A stretch of 59,500 nt of DNA. It comes from Cellulomonas sp. GTDB taxonomy: Bacteria > Actinomycetota > Actinomycetes > Actinomycetales > Cellulomonadaceae. The stretch covers positions 50,528-110,027 of the forward strand of contig NZ_JADGMY010000030.1 in assembly GCF_015234515.1 (NCBI RefSeq), in the 5' to 3' direction. Position numbers and translations under genes: made by a program. The notes below the pieces were generated by a model, which was not told the DNA's origin, did not search any database, and worked only from the letters and a program-made list of their open reading frames with translations. Shown here piece by piece: positions 52,608 to 59,500 of the stretch (its first letter is position 1; each line of letters opens with the position of its first letter).

Positions 52608-52994
52608 TCAGTGGGTCGTGCGGTCCGGGATCGTGCCGAGGACAGCGGGGACGAACGCGTCGAGCAGCGTCGCGACGGCACCGCGCAGCGCGGGCTCGAC
52701 GCGGTAGTAGACCCACGTCCCACGCCGCTGCGACGTCAGCACCCCGACGTCCTTGAGGACCTTGAGGTGGTGCGAGACCGTGGGCTGGGACACGTCGGCG
52801 ACGGACGCGATGTCGCACACGCACGCCTCCCCCGTCGTGCTGGTGGCGACGAACGAGAGCATCCGCAGGCGCAGCGGGTCGCCGAGCGCCTTGAGCACGG
52901 GCGCGAGCCGGGCGGCGGCGTCCGCACCCAGCGCGTGGGCGTCGGGGGCCGGGGTGCAGGCGGCTACGTCGACGGCGGGAGCGGACGGGCTCAT
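52608..52994 (-). CDS. arsR: ArsR family arsenite-responsive repressor
   Basis: A 128-residue winged-helix repressor. LAPVLKALGDPLRLRMLSFV begins the fold; C58-V-C60 in EACVCDIASV is the arsenite-sensing Cys pair on the DNA-recognition helix, with VSQPTVSHHLKVLKDVGVL after it. A Cys-containing N-terminal tail of about 25 residues is extra. Arsenite binding should release the operon promoter. ATG 52994 has GGAGATCC upstream and overlaps the pump-gene stop by 4 nt. Confidence 0.94.
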   Translation of the reverse strand: MSPSAPAVDVAACTPAPDAHALGADAAARLAPVLKALGDPLRLRMLSFVATSTTGEACVCDIASVADVSQPTVSHHLKVLKDVGVLTSQRRGTWVYYRVEPALRGAVATLLDAFVPAVLGTIPDRTTH

Positions 52995-54088
52995 GAGCGG
53001 ATCTCCTGGACGGCACGGGCGGGAGCCGAGCCGTCGGGGGGGAACCAGCGGCGGCGCGCCCACAGCGACACGTAGACGAGGCCGACGAGCACGGGGACCT
53101 CGATGAGCGGGCCGACGACCCCGGCGAGCGCCTGACCCGACGTCGCGCCGAACGTGCCGATGGCCACGGCGATCGCGAGCTCGAAGTTGTTGCCCGCGGC
53201 GGTGAACGCGAGCGTCGTCGAGCGCGCGTACCCCAGCCCCAGCGTGCGGCCGGCGGCGAGGCCGACGCCCCACATCACGGCGAAGTAGGCCAGGAGCGGC
53301 ACGGCGATCCGTGCGACGTCGAGGGGGTGGCGGGTCACGGCGTCGCCCTGCAGCGCGAACAGCAGGACGATCGTGAACAGCAGGCCGTACAGCGCCCACG
53401 GCCCGATCCGCGGGACGAACCGCTCCTCGTACCACTCGCGCCCGCACGTCCGCTCGCCGATGCGGCGCGACGCGAAGCCGGCCACCAGGGGGACGCCGAG
53501 GAAGACCAGGACGTTGACGGCGATCTGCCCGACCGACACGTCGAGCCCCTGGGTGTCGAGCCCCAGCCACCCCGGGAGCACGGTCAGGTAGAACCAGCCG
53601 AGCAGCGAGAACGCGACGACCTGGAAGACGGAGTTCACCGCGACGAGCACGGCCGCGGCCTCGCGGTCGCCGCAGGCCAGGTCGTTCCAGATGACGACCA
53701 TCGCGATGCAGCGGGCCAGGCCGACGATGATCAGACCCGTCCGGTACTCGGGGAGGTCCGCGAGGAAGACCCACGCGAGGACGAACATCAGCGCGGGGCC
53801 CACCAGCCAGTTCAGCACCAGCGAGCTGACGAGCAGTCGCTTGTCGCCGGTGACGGCGGTGAGCCTGTCGTAGCGGACCTTGGCGAGGACCGGGTACATC
53901 ATCACGAGCAGCCCGAGGCCGATCGGCAGCGAGATCCCGGCGACCTCGAGGCGGGCGAGCACGTCGGCCAGCACCGGCACGAACCGGCCGAGGGCCAGCC
54001 CTCCGACCATCGCGAGCCCGATCCAGGCGGGGAGCCAGCGATCGAGGGTGGAGAGACGGGGGGCCGCGACGGCGGCCTGGTTCGACAT
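52991..54088 (-). CDS. arsB: ACR3 family arsenite efflux pump
   Basis: A 365-residue carrier with about ten membrane segments. ACR3 hallmarks are PIGLGLLVMMYPVLAKVRYD, the essential Cys in VGLARCIAMVVIWNDLACGD, and AAGNNFELAIAVAIGTFG. It expels arsenite. It is first in the operon pump-arsR-arsC. ATG 54088 lacks a ribosome site; CAATAT lies 6 nt upstream on the minus strand, so the transcript is probably leaderless. The symbol follows common annotation although acr3 would be equally valid. Confidence 0.94.
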   Translation of the reverse strand: MSNQAAVAAPRLSTLDRWLPAWIGLAMVGGLALGRFVPVLADVLARLEVAGISLPIGLGLLVMMYPVLAKVRYDRLTAVTGDKRLLVSSLVLNWLVGPALMFVLAWVFLADLPEYRTGLIIVGLARCIAMVVIWNDLACGDREAAAVLVAVNSVFQVVAFSLLGWFYLTVLPGWLGLDTQGLDVSVGQIAVNVLVFLGVPLVAGFASRRIGERTCGREWYEERFVPRIGPWALYGLLFTIVLLFALQGDAVTRHPLDVARIAVPLLAYFAVMWGVGLAAGRTLGLGYARSTTLAFTAAGNNFELAIAVAIGTFGATSGQALAGVVGPLIEVPVLVGLVYVSLWARRRWFPPDGSAPARAVQEIRS

Positions 54089-54094
54089 GCGTCG

Positions 54095-54124
54095 ATATTG
54101 ACAGACGTCGAATCAGGGAGGCAA
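54095..54124 (-). promoter_or_regulatory. Promoter of the arsenic operon
   Basis: Minus strand: TTGCCT (54124-54119), an 18-nt spacer and CAATAT (54100-54095), 6 nt before ATG 54088. ATTCGAC and TGTCAAT in the spacer form an imperfect inverted repeat that could be the ArsR site. It fits entirely between the SulP stop and the pump start. Confidence 0.5.
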
Positions 54125-54127
54125 CCG

Positions 54128-55681
54128 TCAGTGTCCCGCGCCGAGGTTCCCCGCCAGCCTGTCGTGCCGCTGCGCGCTGTCGGCGTTCATGCCGACGATC
54201 GTCACGCGCTTGCCCTTGGTCGCGTACTTGTGCCGGATCGCGTCGAGCGTGGCGACCGTGGACGCGTCCCACACGTGCGCCCGCGACATGTCGATGACGA
54301 CGTCCTGCGGGTCCCCGGCGTAGTCGAACTGGTAGACGAGGTCGTTGGACGACGCGAAGAACAGCTCCCCCTCGACGGCGTACACCCGCTGCCCGTCGTC
54401 GTCGCTCGCGTCCAGGCGCGTGACCGTCGTGAAGTGCGCGACGCGGCGCGCGAACAGCACGATCGCGACCAGGACACCGGCGCCGACGCCGTACGCGAGG
54501 TTGTGCGTCGTCACGGTGACGACGACGGTCGTGAGCATCACCGTCGTCTCGGAGCGCGGCATCCGGCGCAGCGTGCGCGGGTGGACGGAGTGCCAGTCGA
54601 ACGCGCCGACGGACACCATGATCATCACCGCGACCAGCGCCGCCATCGGCACGACCGCGACGACGTCGCCCAGCCCCACGACCAGCACCAGGAGGAACAC
54701 CCCCGCCAGGAACGTGGAGATGCGCGTGCGCGCCCCGGAGATCTTCACGTTCATCATCGTCTGGCCGATCACCGCGCAGCCGCCCATGCCGCCGAAGAAG
54801 CCGGTGATGATGTTGGCGCCGCCCTGCCCCCACGCCTCGCGGGTCTTGTTCGAGTGGGTGTCGGTGATGTCGTCGACGAGCTTGGCCGTCAGCAGCGACT
54901 CCAGCAGGCCGACGAGCGCGACCGCGAGCGCGAAGGGCGCGATGATCCGGAGCGTCTCCAGGGTCAGCGGGACGTGCGGGATCAGCAGGCTCGGCAGGGA
55001 CTCGGGCAGCTGGCCCTCGTCCCCGACGGTCGGGACCTTGATGGCACCGATCACGGTGGCGGCGGTGAGCAGGACGACCGCGACGAGCGGGGCCGGGACG
55101 GCCGTGGTCCAGCGCGGCAGCAGCACGATGACGACCACACCGACCGCGACCAGCGGGTAGACCAGGAACGGCACGCCCGTCAGGTGCGGCACCTGCGACA
55201 TCAGCACCAGGATCGCCAACGCGTTGACGAACCCGACCATCACCGAGCGCGGGACGAAGCGCATGAGCCGCGCGACCCCCAGGAGCCCCAGCACCACCTG
55301 GATCACACCGGCGAGGACGATGGTCGCCATCAGGAAGTCGACGCCGTACCGCGGCGCGACGGGTGCGACGACGAGCGCGACCGCACCCGTGGCGGCGGAG
55401 ATCATCGCCGGCCGGCCGCCGAGGAACGCGATCGACACCGCCATCGTGAAGGACGCGAACAGCCCGACCCGCGGGTCGACCCCGGCGATCACGGAGAAGG
55501 CGATCGCCTCGGGGATGAGCGCGAGCGCGACGACCAGCCCTGCCAGGGTCTCGGTCCGCAGCCGGCGCGGCGAGCGCAGCGCCGCCAGGACGGAGTGGGA
55601 GTCGTCGGCCTCGGGCGGGCCGGGCGCCTCGACCGGGGCCGGCGCGGGGTCGGGCAGGGCGAGGTGCTGGTCGTCGGGCAT
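54128..55681 (-). CDS. SulP family anion transporter with STAS domain
   Basis: A 517-residue transporter with ten or more membrane segments. SulP signatures include LAGLVVALALIPEAIAFSV, ISAATGAVALVV, and GQGGANIITGFFGGMGGCAVIGQTMMN. A C-terminal STAS domain covers about 420-510 (YAVEGELFFASSNDL, VVIDMSRAHVWDASTVATLD). The family moves sulfate, bicarbonate or other anions; FGGMGG with GQTMMN is common in sulfate/bicarbonate-type members. ATG 55681 is the start fitting the domain; a longer frame to 55753 is Arg-rich. It lies directly upstream of the arsenic operon, 39 bp apart, on the same strand. Confidence 0.92.
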   Translation of the reverse strand: MPDDQHLALPDPAPAPVEAPGPPEADDSHSVLAALRSPRRLRTETLAGLVVALALIPEAIAFSVIAGVDPRVGLFASFTMAVSIAFLGGRPAMISAATGAVALVVAPVAPRYGVDFLMATIVLAGVIQVVLGLLGVARLMRFVPRSVMVGFVNALAILVLMSQVPHLTGVPFLVYPLVAVGVVVIVLLPRWTTAVPAPLVAVVLLTAATVIGAIKVPTVGDEGQLPESLPSLLIPHVPLTLETLRIIAPFALAVALVGLLESLLTAKLVDDITDTHSNKTREAWGQGGANIITGFFGGMGGCAVIGQTMMNVKISGARTRISTFLAGVFLLVLVVGLGDVVAVVPMAALVAVMIMVSVGAFDWHSVHPRTLRRMPRSETTVMLTTVVVTVTTHNLAYGVGAGVLVAIVLFARRVAHFTTVTRLDASDDDGQRVYAVEGELFFASSNDLVYQFDYAGDPQDVVIDMSRAHVWDASTVATLDAIRHKYATKGKRVTIVGMNADSAQRHDRLAGNLGAGH

Positions 55682-55802
55682 GCGGGCGTTCCGTTCGGGG
55701 GGAGGGAGGCGCCGCGCGGCCGGACGTGGGCGGCAGCCACAGCGCCCCGTCACGCTAACCGATCACGAGGCTTCCCCCGTGCCCCGCCCGACCCCCACAC
55801 CC

Positions 55803-55867
55803 CCTGGCTCGCGAGACCGAGGAATCGGGGACGCCAGTCCACTGATTCCTCGATCTCGCGAGCCAGG
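55803..55867 (-). terminator. Long hairpin after the GH120 gene
   Basis: Two 24-nt arms (55803-55826 and 55844-55867) are complementary with one mismatch, around a 17-nt loop. The arm reads GATTCCTCG, one mismatch position, then TCTCGCGAGCCAGG. It starts 6 bp beyond the GH120 stop, so termination is plausible, but the length and quality also suggest a mobile palindromic (REP-like) element. Confidence 0.65.
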
Positions 55868-55872
55868 TGTTC

Positions 55873-57834
55873 TTAGAGGAGGCGCACCCGCGCGTTGGTC
55901 AGGCCGCCCGTCAGCGGGCCTGCCGGACGGGGGCCGTCGAGCGGCTCACCCTGGAGGTCGGTGCCGAAGTCCGACGGGCGGCCGTCGGCGTCCTCGAACT
56001 CGGCGCCGACCAGACGCGTGGGCGGCAGGTCCGCGCCCGTGATCGTGTCGAGCACGGCGGCGTCCGCGCCCGGCACGTCGACCTCGAGCCACACCTCGTC
56101 GCCGTGGGTGACGACCTCGACGTGCGCCGGGCCCTCGAGCACCAGCGGGTCGGACTCGACGTCGGCGGGACGGGCGCCCCCGACGAACACGTTGCCGCGC
56201 GACCAGTACGGCTGCACGCGGCTGCCGAAGCGGTTGTGGTCGCCGTCCCAGCGGTCGCCCATCTCCGTCAGGTACTGCTCCAGGGACGTCGGGTAGCCGT
56301 CGTACGCGGCGGTGCCGGTCTGCGAGCCGATGCGACCCCAGGACTCGGGCGCGTACGCCGCGTCGAGGTCCCCGGCGGCGAAGACGTTGCCGATCCAGCG
56401 GTCGTCGCCCGTCAGCGTGACGGCGTACCCGGCGACCTGCGTCGAGTGCGGCCGGTGGTACGGCGTCGCGCGGTCGAGCATCTGCTTGAGGCCGACCGTC
56501 CCGCACAGCAGGTTGCGCACGTACGCACCGCCCTGGCTGTGGTTCTCGACCGACACGGGCGACGCCAGCACGTTGTGGTCGACGACGTACGGGCCGTGGC
56601 TGACCTCGATGAACAGGTCGCGGCTGTTGGCCCACAGGACGTTGCGCGTGATGCGCGTGCCCTGCGTCTGCCAGTCCAGCCAGATGCCCAGCGAGCAGTC
56701 GTGGATGCGGTTGTTCGCGATGACGACGTCGATCGGTGCGTGCAGCTTGATGCCCGCGATCTCGTGGCCGTAGAACGCGCGGTCGTTGGCGATGTCGTGG
56801 ATGTGGTTGTCCTCGATGCGCGAGAACACGCAGCCCAGGTGCCCGACGACCGCGTTCTGGCCGCAGTGGTGGATGTGGTTGCGGCGCACGACGTGCGAGC
56901 CGATGTGCTCGCGGTCCCAGCCGATCTGCCGGGCGGAGAACACCGACTCGAGCTGGTACTGGTAGCCGGGCTTGTCGCCGCGGTCGGACGCGTAGTTGTC
57001 CCCCGTCGACGCCTCCTTGCCCAGCGAGACCGCCGAGCACGTCGCGTCGTGGATGTCGTTGTCCTCGATGATCCAGCCGCGCGCCCAGTTGGGGCCGATC
57101 AGGCCCGGCTGGTTGGCGGTCGGGGGCGCCCACTGCGTCGCCGCCTGGCACAGCTCGAAGCCGCGCACGGTGATGAAGTCGACGTGGTGGTCGGTGGGGA
57201 AGAACACCGCGCTGCGCACGTTGATCTCGACCAGCGCCGCATTGGGGTCGGCGTCGCCGAAGCTCGCGTGGATCGTCGTGACGTCCGGGCCGACCTCGGC
57301 GTGCCAGACGCGCGGCCTCCAGTCGGGGTCGGGGACGGGGACGGTCGTGCCGGTCCAGTCGTCCGTGATCTCGGTGCGACGCGGCGCGTTCGCGACGGCG
57401 TCGACGCTCGCGACCTCACCCAGGCGACGACCGTCGAGGTACACGGCACCGAGGTGCTGCTTGGGGTCGTCACGACCCGGCCGGACGATCCAGTCGCCGT
57501 CGACCTCGACCGCGAACGGGTTGACCTCGCCGAACAGCGTGTTCGGCACCTCGACGCGCCACACGCCGCCGCCGACGGGTTCCCAGCCGGTGACCTGCTC
57601 CGAGCCCGTGATGCGCACGTGCTCGCCGGGGGCGGCCTGGTACGTGATGCGACGCTCGTCGCTGCGGCCGCCACGGCGGGGACGGACCCACTCGCGGTAG
57701 GTGCCGGCGTGGACGGTGACCGTGTCACCGGCGCGTGCGAGCTGGGCGGCCCGGTCGATCGTGCGCAGCGGAGCGTCCTGCGTGCCGACGGCGTCGTCGG
57801 ATCCGTGGACGGAGACATGCAGAGCGTTTGCCAT
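55873..57834 (-). CDS. GH120 family beta-xylosidase
   Basis: A 653-residue right-handed beta-helix enzyme. The opening HVSVHGSDDAVGT and AGTYREWVRPRRGG, and later WAPPTANQPGLIGPNW, closely follow the GH120 XylC enzyme of Thermoanaerobacterium as I remember it. The catalytic pair appears as Asp387 (GIWLDWQTQGTR) and Glu410 (DLFIEVSHGPY), 23 residues apart as in XylC (D382/E405). No signal peptide, so it should split imported xylo-oligosaccharides inside the cell. A beta-sandwich insert near the start and a C-terminal beta domain also match. ATG 57834 has only a weak site. Confidence 0.93.
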   Translation of the reverse strand: MANALHVSVHGSDDAVGTQDAPLRTIDRAAQLARAGDTVTVHAGTYREWVRPRRGGRSDERRITYQAAPGEHVRITGSEQVTGWEPVGGGVWRVEVPNTLFGEVNPFAVEVDGDWIVRPGRDDPKQHLGAVYLDGRRLGEVASVDAVANAPRRTEITDDWTGTTVPVPDPDWRPRVWHAEVGPDVTTIHASFGDADPNAALVEINVRSAVFFPTDHHVDFITVRGFELCQAATQWAPPTANQPGLIGPNWARGWIIEDNDIHDATCSAVSLGKEASTGDNYASDRGDKPGYQYQLESVFSARQIGWDREHIGSHVVRRNHIHHCGQNAVVGHLGCVFSRIEDNHIHDIANDRAFYGHEIAGIKLHAPIDVVIANNRIHDCSLGIWLDWQTQGTRITRNVLWANSRDLFIEVSHGPYVVDHNVLASPVSVENHSQGGAYVRNLLCGTVGLKQMLDRATPYHRPHSTQVAGYAVTLTGDDRWIGNVFAAGDLDAAYAPESWGRIGSQTGTAAYDGYPTSLEQYLTEMGDRWDGDHNRFGSRVQPYWSRGNVFVGGARPADVESDPLVLEGPAHVEVVTHGDEVWLEVDVPGADAAVLDTITGADLPPTRLVGAEFEDADGRPSDFGTDLQGEPLDGPRPAGPLTGGLTNARVRLL

Positions 57835-57959
57835 GGCGAGACTTTACGTGGGCAGCCCGAACGAATCGACCCGGGTGAGCACGCCGTGCGGCGAGGGCGT
57901 GCCGTGCACGGTCCTGGGCGTCCGAGACCCCGGAGAACCACCCTCATCTCCCTTCCCAA

Positions 57960-57988
57960 CGTATAGCGCAGGGGGTCTCTTGCGGCAA
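57960..57988 (-). promoter_or_regulatory. Housekeeping-type promoter before the GH120 gene
   Basis: Minus strand TTGCCG (57988-57983), 17-nt spacer and TATACG (57965-57960), close to TTGACA/TATAAT. It would give a leader of about 115 nt to ATG 57834. No clear operator palindrome is visible in 57840-57955. Confidence 0.6.
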
Positions 57989-58065
57989 GGGCCCCGCGAG
58001 GGCGCATGATCGTGCCCGTGCCGCGCTCGCCCGCGGCGTCCCCGCCTCTGCCGAGGAGCCTTGCC

Positions 58066-59500
58066 GTGCCCGGACCCCGTCCTGCCCTGCCCACGTCCGC
58101 CTTCGCCCTGCCCGCCGCCCGCGCCGCCAAGGCCGACCCGGCGCTCGTCGAACGCGACGAGCAGCTGTTCGCCGCACTGGGCGCGACGCTCGACGAGCAG
58201 GTCGCCGACCTGCGCGAGCGCGTCGAGCGCTTGCGCCGCGCGCCCGGCGGTCACGGCCAGGCCGCGTTGGACCGCGACCAGGACATCCACCGGCTCAGCG
58301 GGCGGCTGCGGCTGCTCGAGCGGTTCGGGCTGGACCTGTGCCTGGGGCGCATGGTCCTCGAGGACAGCCCCGAGCCCGTCTACGTCGGACGCCTGGGCCT
58401 GACGACGAGCACCGGTGAGCGGCTGCTCGTCGACTGGCGCTCGCCGGCCGCCGAGCCGTACTTCGCGGCGACGCTCGCCCACCCGATGGGCCTGGTCAGC
58501 CGTCGACGCTACCGCTGGACCGAGGGGCGCGTCACGGACTACTGGGACGAGGTGTTCACGCCCGAGGGGTACGACCAGGCCGCCGCGCTCGACGACCAGT
58601 CCGCGTTCATCGCGAGCCTGGGCGCGAGCCGCTCGGCGCACATGCGTGACGTGCTCGGCACGCTGCAGGCCGACCAGGACGCGATCATCCGGGCGGCGTC
58701 GCGGACACCGCTCGTCGTCGACGGCGGGCCCGGCACCGGCAAGACCGTCGTGGCCGTGCACCGCGCCGCGTACCTGCTGCACTCCGACCCGCGCCTGCGG
58801 GACCGGCACGGGCGCGTGCTGCTCGTCGGGCCGCACCGGCAGTACCTGTCCTACGTCGCCGACGCGCTGCCGGGGCTGGGCGAGGAGGGCGTGCTGACGT
58901 GCACGGTGCGGGACCTGGTGCCGCAGGGTGCGACGGCGGCGCCGGAGACGGACCCGCGGGTCGCGCGCCTGAAGGCGTCGGTGGGCATGGTGCGGGCGAT
59001 CGAGCCGGCCGTGCGCTTCTCGGAGCGCCCGCCGACGCAGGGCATGCGTCTGATGACGCCCTGGGGCGAGGTGTCGTTGAGCGCCGACGACTGGGCCGAC
59101 GCCTTCGACGCCCCCGACCCCGGCACCCCGCACAACGAGGCGCGCGACCAGGCGTGGGAGGCGCTCGTCGAGATCATCACCGACGGCCTGACGGACGACG
59201 TCCCGGTCGACCAGCTGCGTCGCGCACTCACGCGTGATGCCGAGCTGACCAGCACCTTCACGCGCTGCTGGCCCATCATCGAGGCCGCCGACCTCGTCGC
59301 GGACCTGTGGTCCGTGCCCGCGTACCTGCGGCTGTGCGCGCCGTGGCTCACCCCGGACGAGGTGCGTCTGCTGCAGCGCGACGACCCGCGCGCGTGGACC
59401 GAGGCGGACCTGCCGCTGCTCGACGCGGCCCGTCGGCGCCTCGGCGACCCCGCGGAGTCGCGGCGGCGACGTCGGCGCGGCGCCCAGGTCGCCGCCGAGC
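58066..59500 (+). CDS. HelD/HelR-like RNA polymerase-associated helicase (5' part)
   Basis: The frame is open to the window end, so only about 478 residues are seen. A coiled-coil-forming N-terminal arm (DEQVADLRERVERLRR) is followed by a beta region VYVGRLGLTTSTGERLLVDWRSPAAEPYF, typical of HelD. Walker A is VVDGGPGTGKTVVAVHR and VLLVGPHRQYLSYVADALP belongs to motif Ia. HelD-type SF1 ATPases release stalled RNA polymerase; HelR members of actinobacteria can protect against rifampicin. Whether this one does cannot be judged from the fragment. GTG 58066 has GAGGAG 7 nt upstream; ATG 58006 in the same frame is an alternative. Confidence 0.88.
   Translation, partial: MPGPRPALPTSAFALPAARAAKADPALVERDEQLFAALGATLDEQVADLRERVERLRRAPGGHGQAALDRDQDIHRLSGRLRLLERFGLDLCLGRMVLEDSPEPVYVGRLGLTTSTGERLLVDWRSPAAEPYFAATLAHPMGLVSRRRYRWTEGRVTDYWDEVFTPEGYDQAAALDDQSAFIASLGASRSAHMRDVLGTLQADQDAIIRAASRTPLVVDGGPGTGKTVVAVHRAAYLLHSDPRLRDRHGRVLLVGPHRQYLSYVADALPGLGEEGVLTCTVRDLVPQGATAAPETDPRVARLKASVGMVRAIEPAVRFSERPPTQGMRLMTPWGEVSLSADDWADAFDAPDPGTPHNEARDQAWEALVEIITDGLTDDVPVDQLRRALTRDAELTSTFTRCWPIIEAADLVADLWSVPAYLRLCAPWLTPDEVRLLQRDDPRAWTEADLPLLDAARRRLGDPAESRRRRRRGAQVAAE

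Noticed and set aside
53327..55876. 849-codon plus-strand frame opposite the arsenic pump and SulP genes
   Set aside because: His/Arg/Asp-rich sequence with no domain, mirroring membrane-protein codons on the other strand.
58016..59500. HelD-like gene as a rifampicin-resistance determinant
   Set aside because: Only the first part is visible and HelD/HelR proteins are widespread; resistance cannot be inferred.

Overview
The window reads as chromosome of a very GC-rich actinobacterium. Codons almost always end in G or C, GTG starts are common, and many genes have no Shine-Dalgarno site but carry a TANNNT box 6-7 nt before the start codon (leaderless genes). An SCO4848-type membrane protein, a MoeZ-like adenylyltransferase-rhodanese, a SigK/RskA pair, carbohydrate ABC importers and a GH120 beta-xylosidase together point to Cellulomonadaceae (Cellulomonas-like). 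That assignment is inferred from gene content. I see no phage, insertion sequence, CRISPR array or plasmid functions.

Layout. 1-316: tandem hairpin repeats. 300-5845: NUDIX hydrolase, FAD-dependent oxidoreductase, a DHFR-like protein, a pirin gene flanked by a repeated palindromic motif, a methyltransferase and a Pr6Pr membrane protein. 5892-7466: a self-contained ECF41 module with its promoter, a carboxymuconolactone-decarboxylase-like protein and the sigma factor. 7523-13057: SCO4848-type protein, DUF5995 protein and the thiamine-thiazole genes thiE, thiO, thiS and thiG with a TPP riboswitch; a MoeZ-like sulfur-carrier activator converges on them. 13138-15969: haloacetate-dehalogenase-like hydrolase and a BTAD regulator.

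16042-23006 is a sugar-import operon on the minus strand: ROK regulator, permease, binding lipoprotein, double ATPase, an unrecognised protein and a SIS isomerase. 23198-29466 is a plus-strand unit: LacI regulator, binding lipoprotein, two permeases and a GH5-like glycosidase, with no ATPase of its own. 29489-35674: FUSC protein, a membrane protein, a HipBA module with three evenly spaced operator copies, and a two-component system. 35839-42255: a PLA2/alpha-beta-hydrolase fusion, a frameshifted gene, a lysoplasmalogenase-like protein, tRNA-Ser(CGA), Sir2, a TadA-like deaminase, upp and small genes.

42453-46409 holds the most unusual gene: an ECF sigma factor fused in one frame to a zinc-finger anti-sigma-like segment, a membrane anchor and about 830 residues of DUF11-like surface domains. 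A degenerate GGDEF-like gene is divergent from it. 47760-52071: a phosphotransferase, a DUF1540 protein, then a surface/stress operon of DUF4397 protein, sortase, SigK-like sigma and RskA-like anti-sigma, preceded by a SigK-like promoter. 52121-55681: arsenic genes (ACR3 pump, ArsR, ArsC) and a SulP transporter. 55873-59500: the GH120 beta-xylosidase and the 5' part of a HelD/HelR-type helicase that runs off the window.
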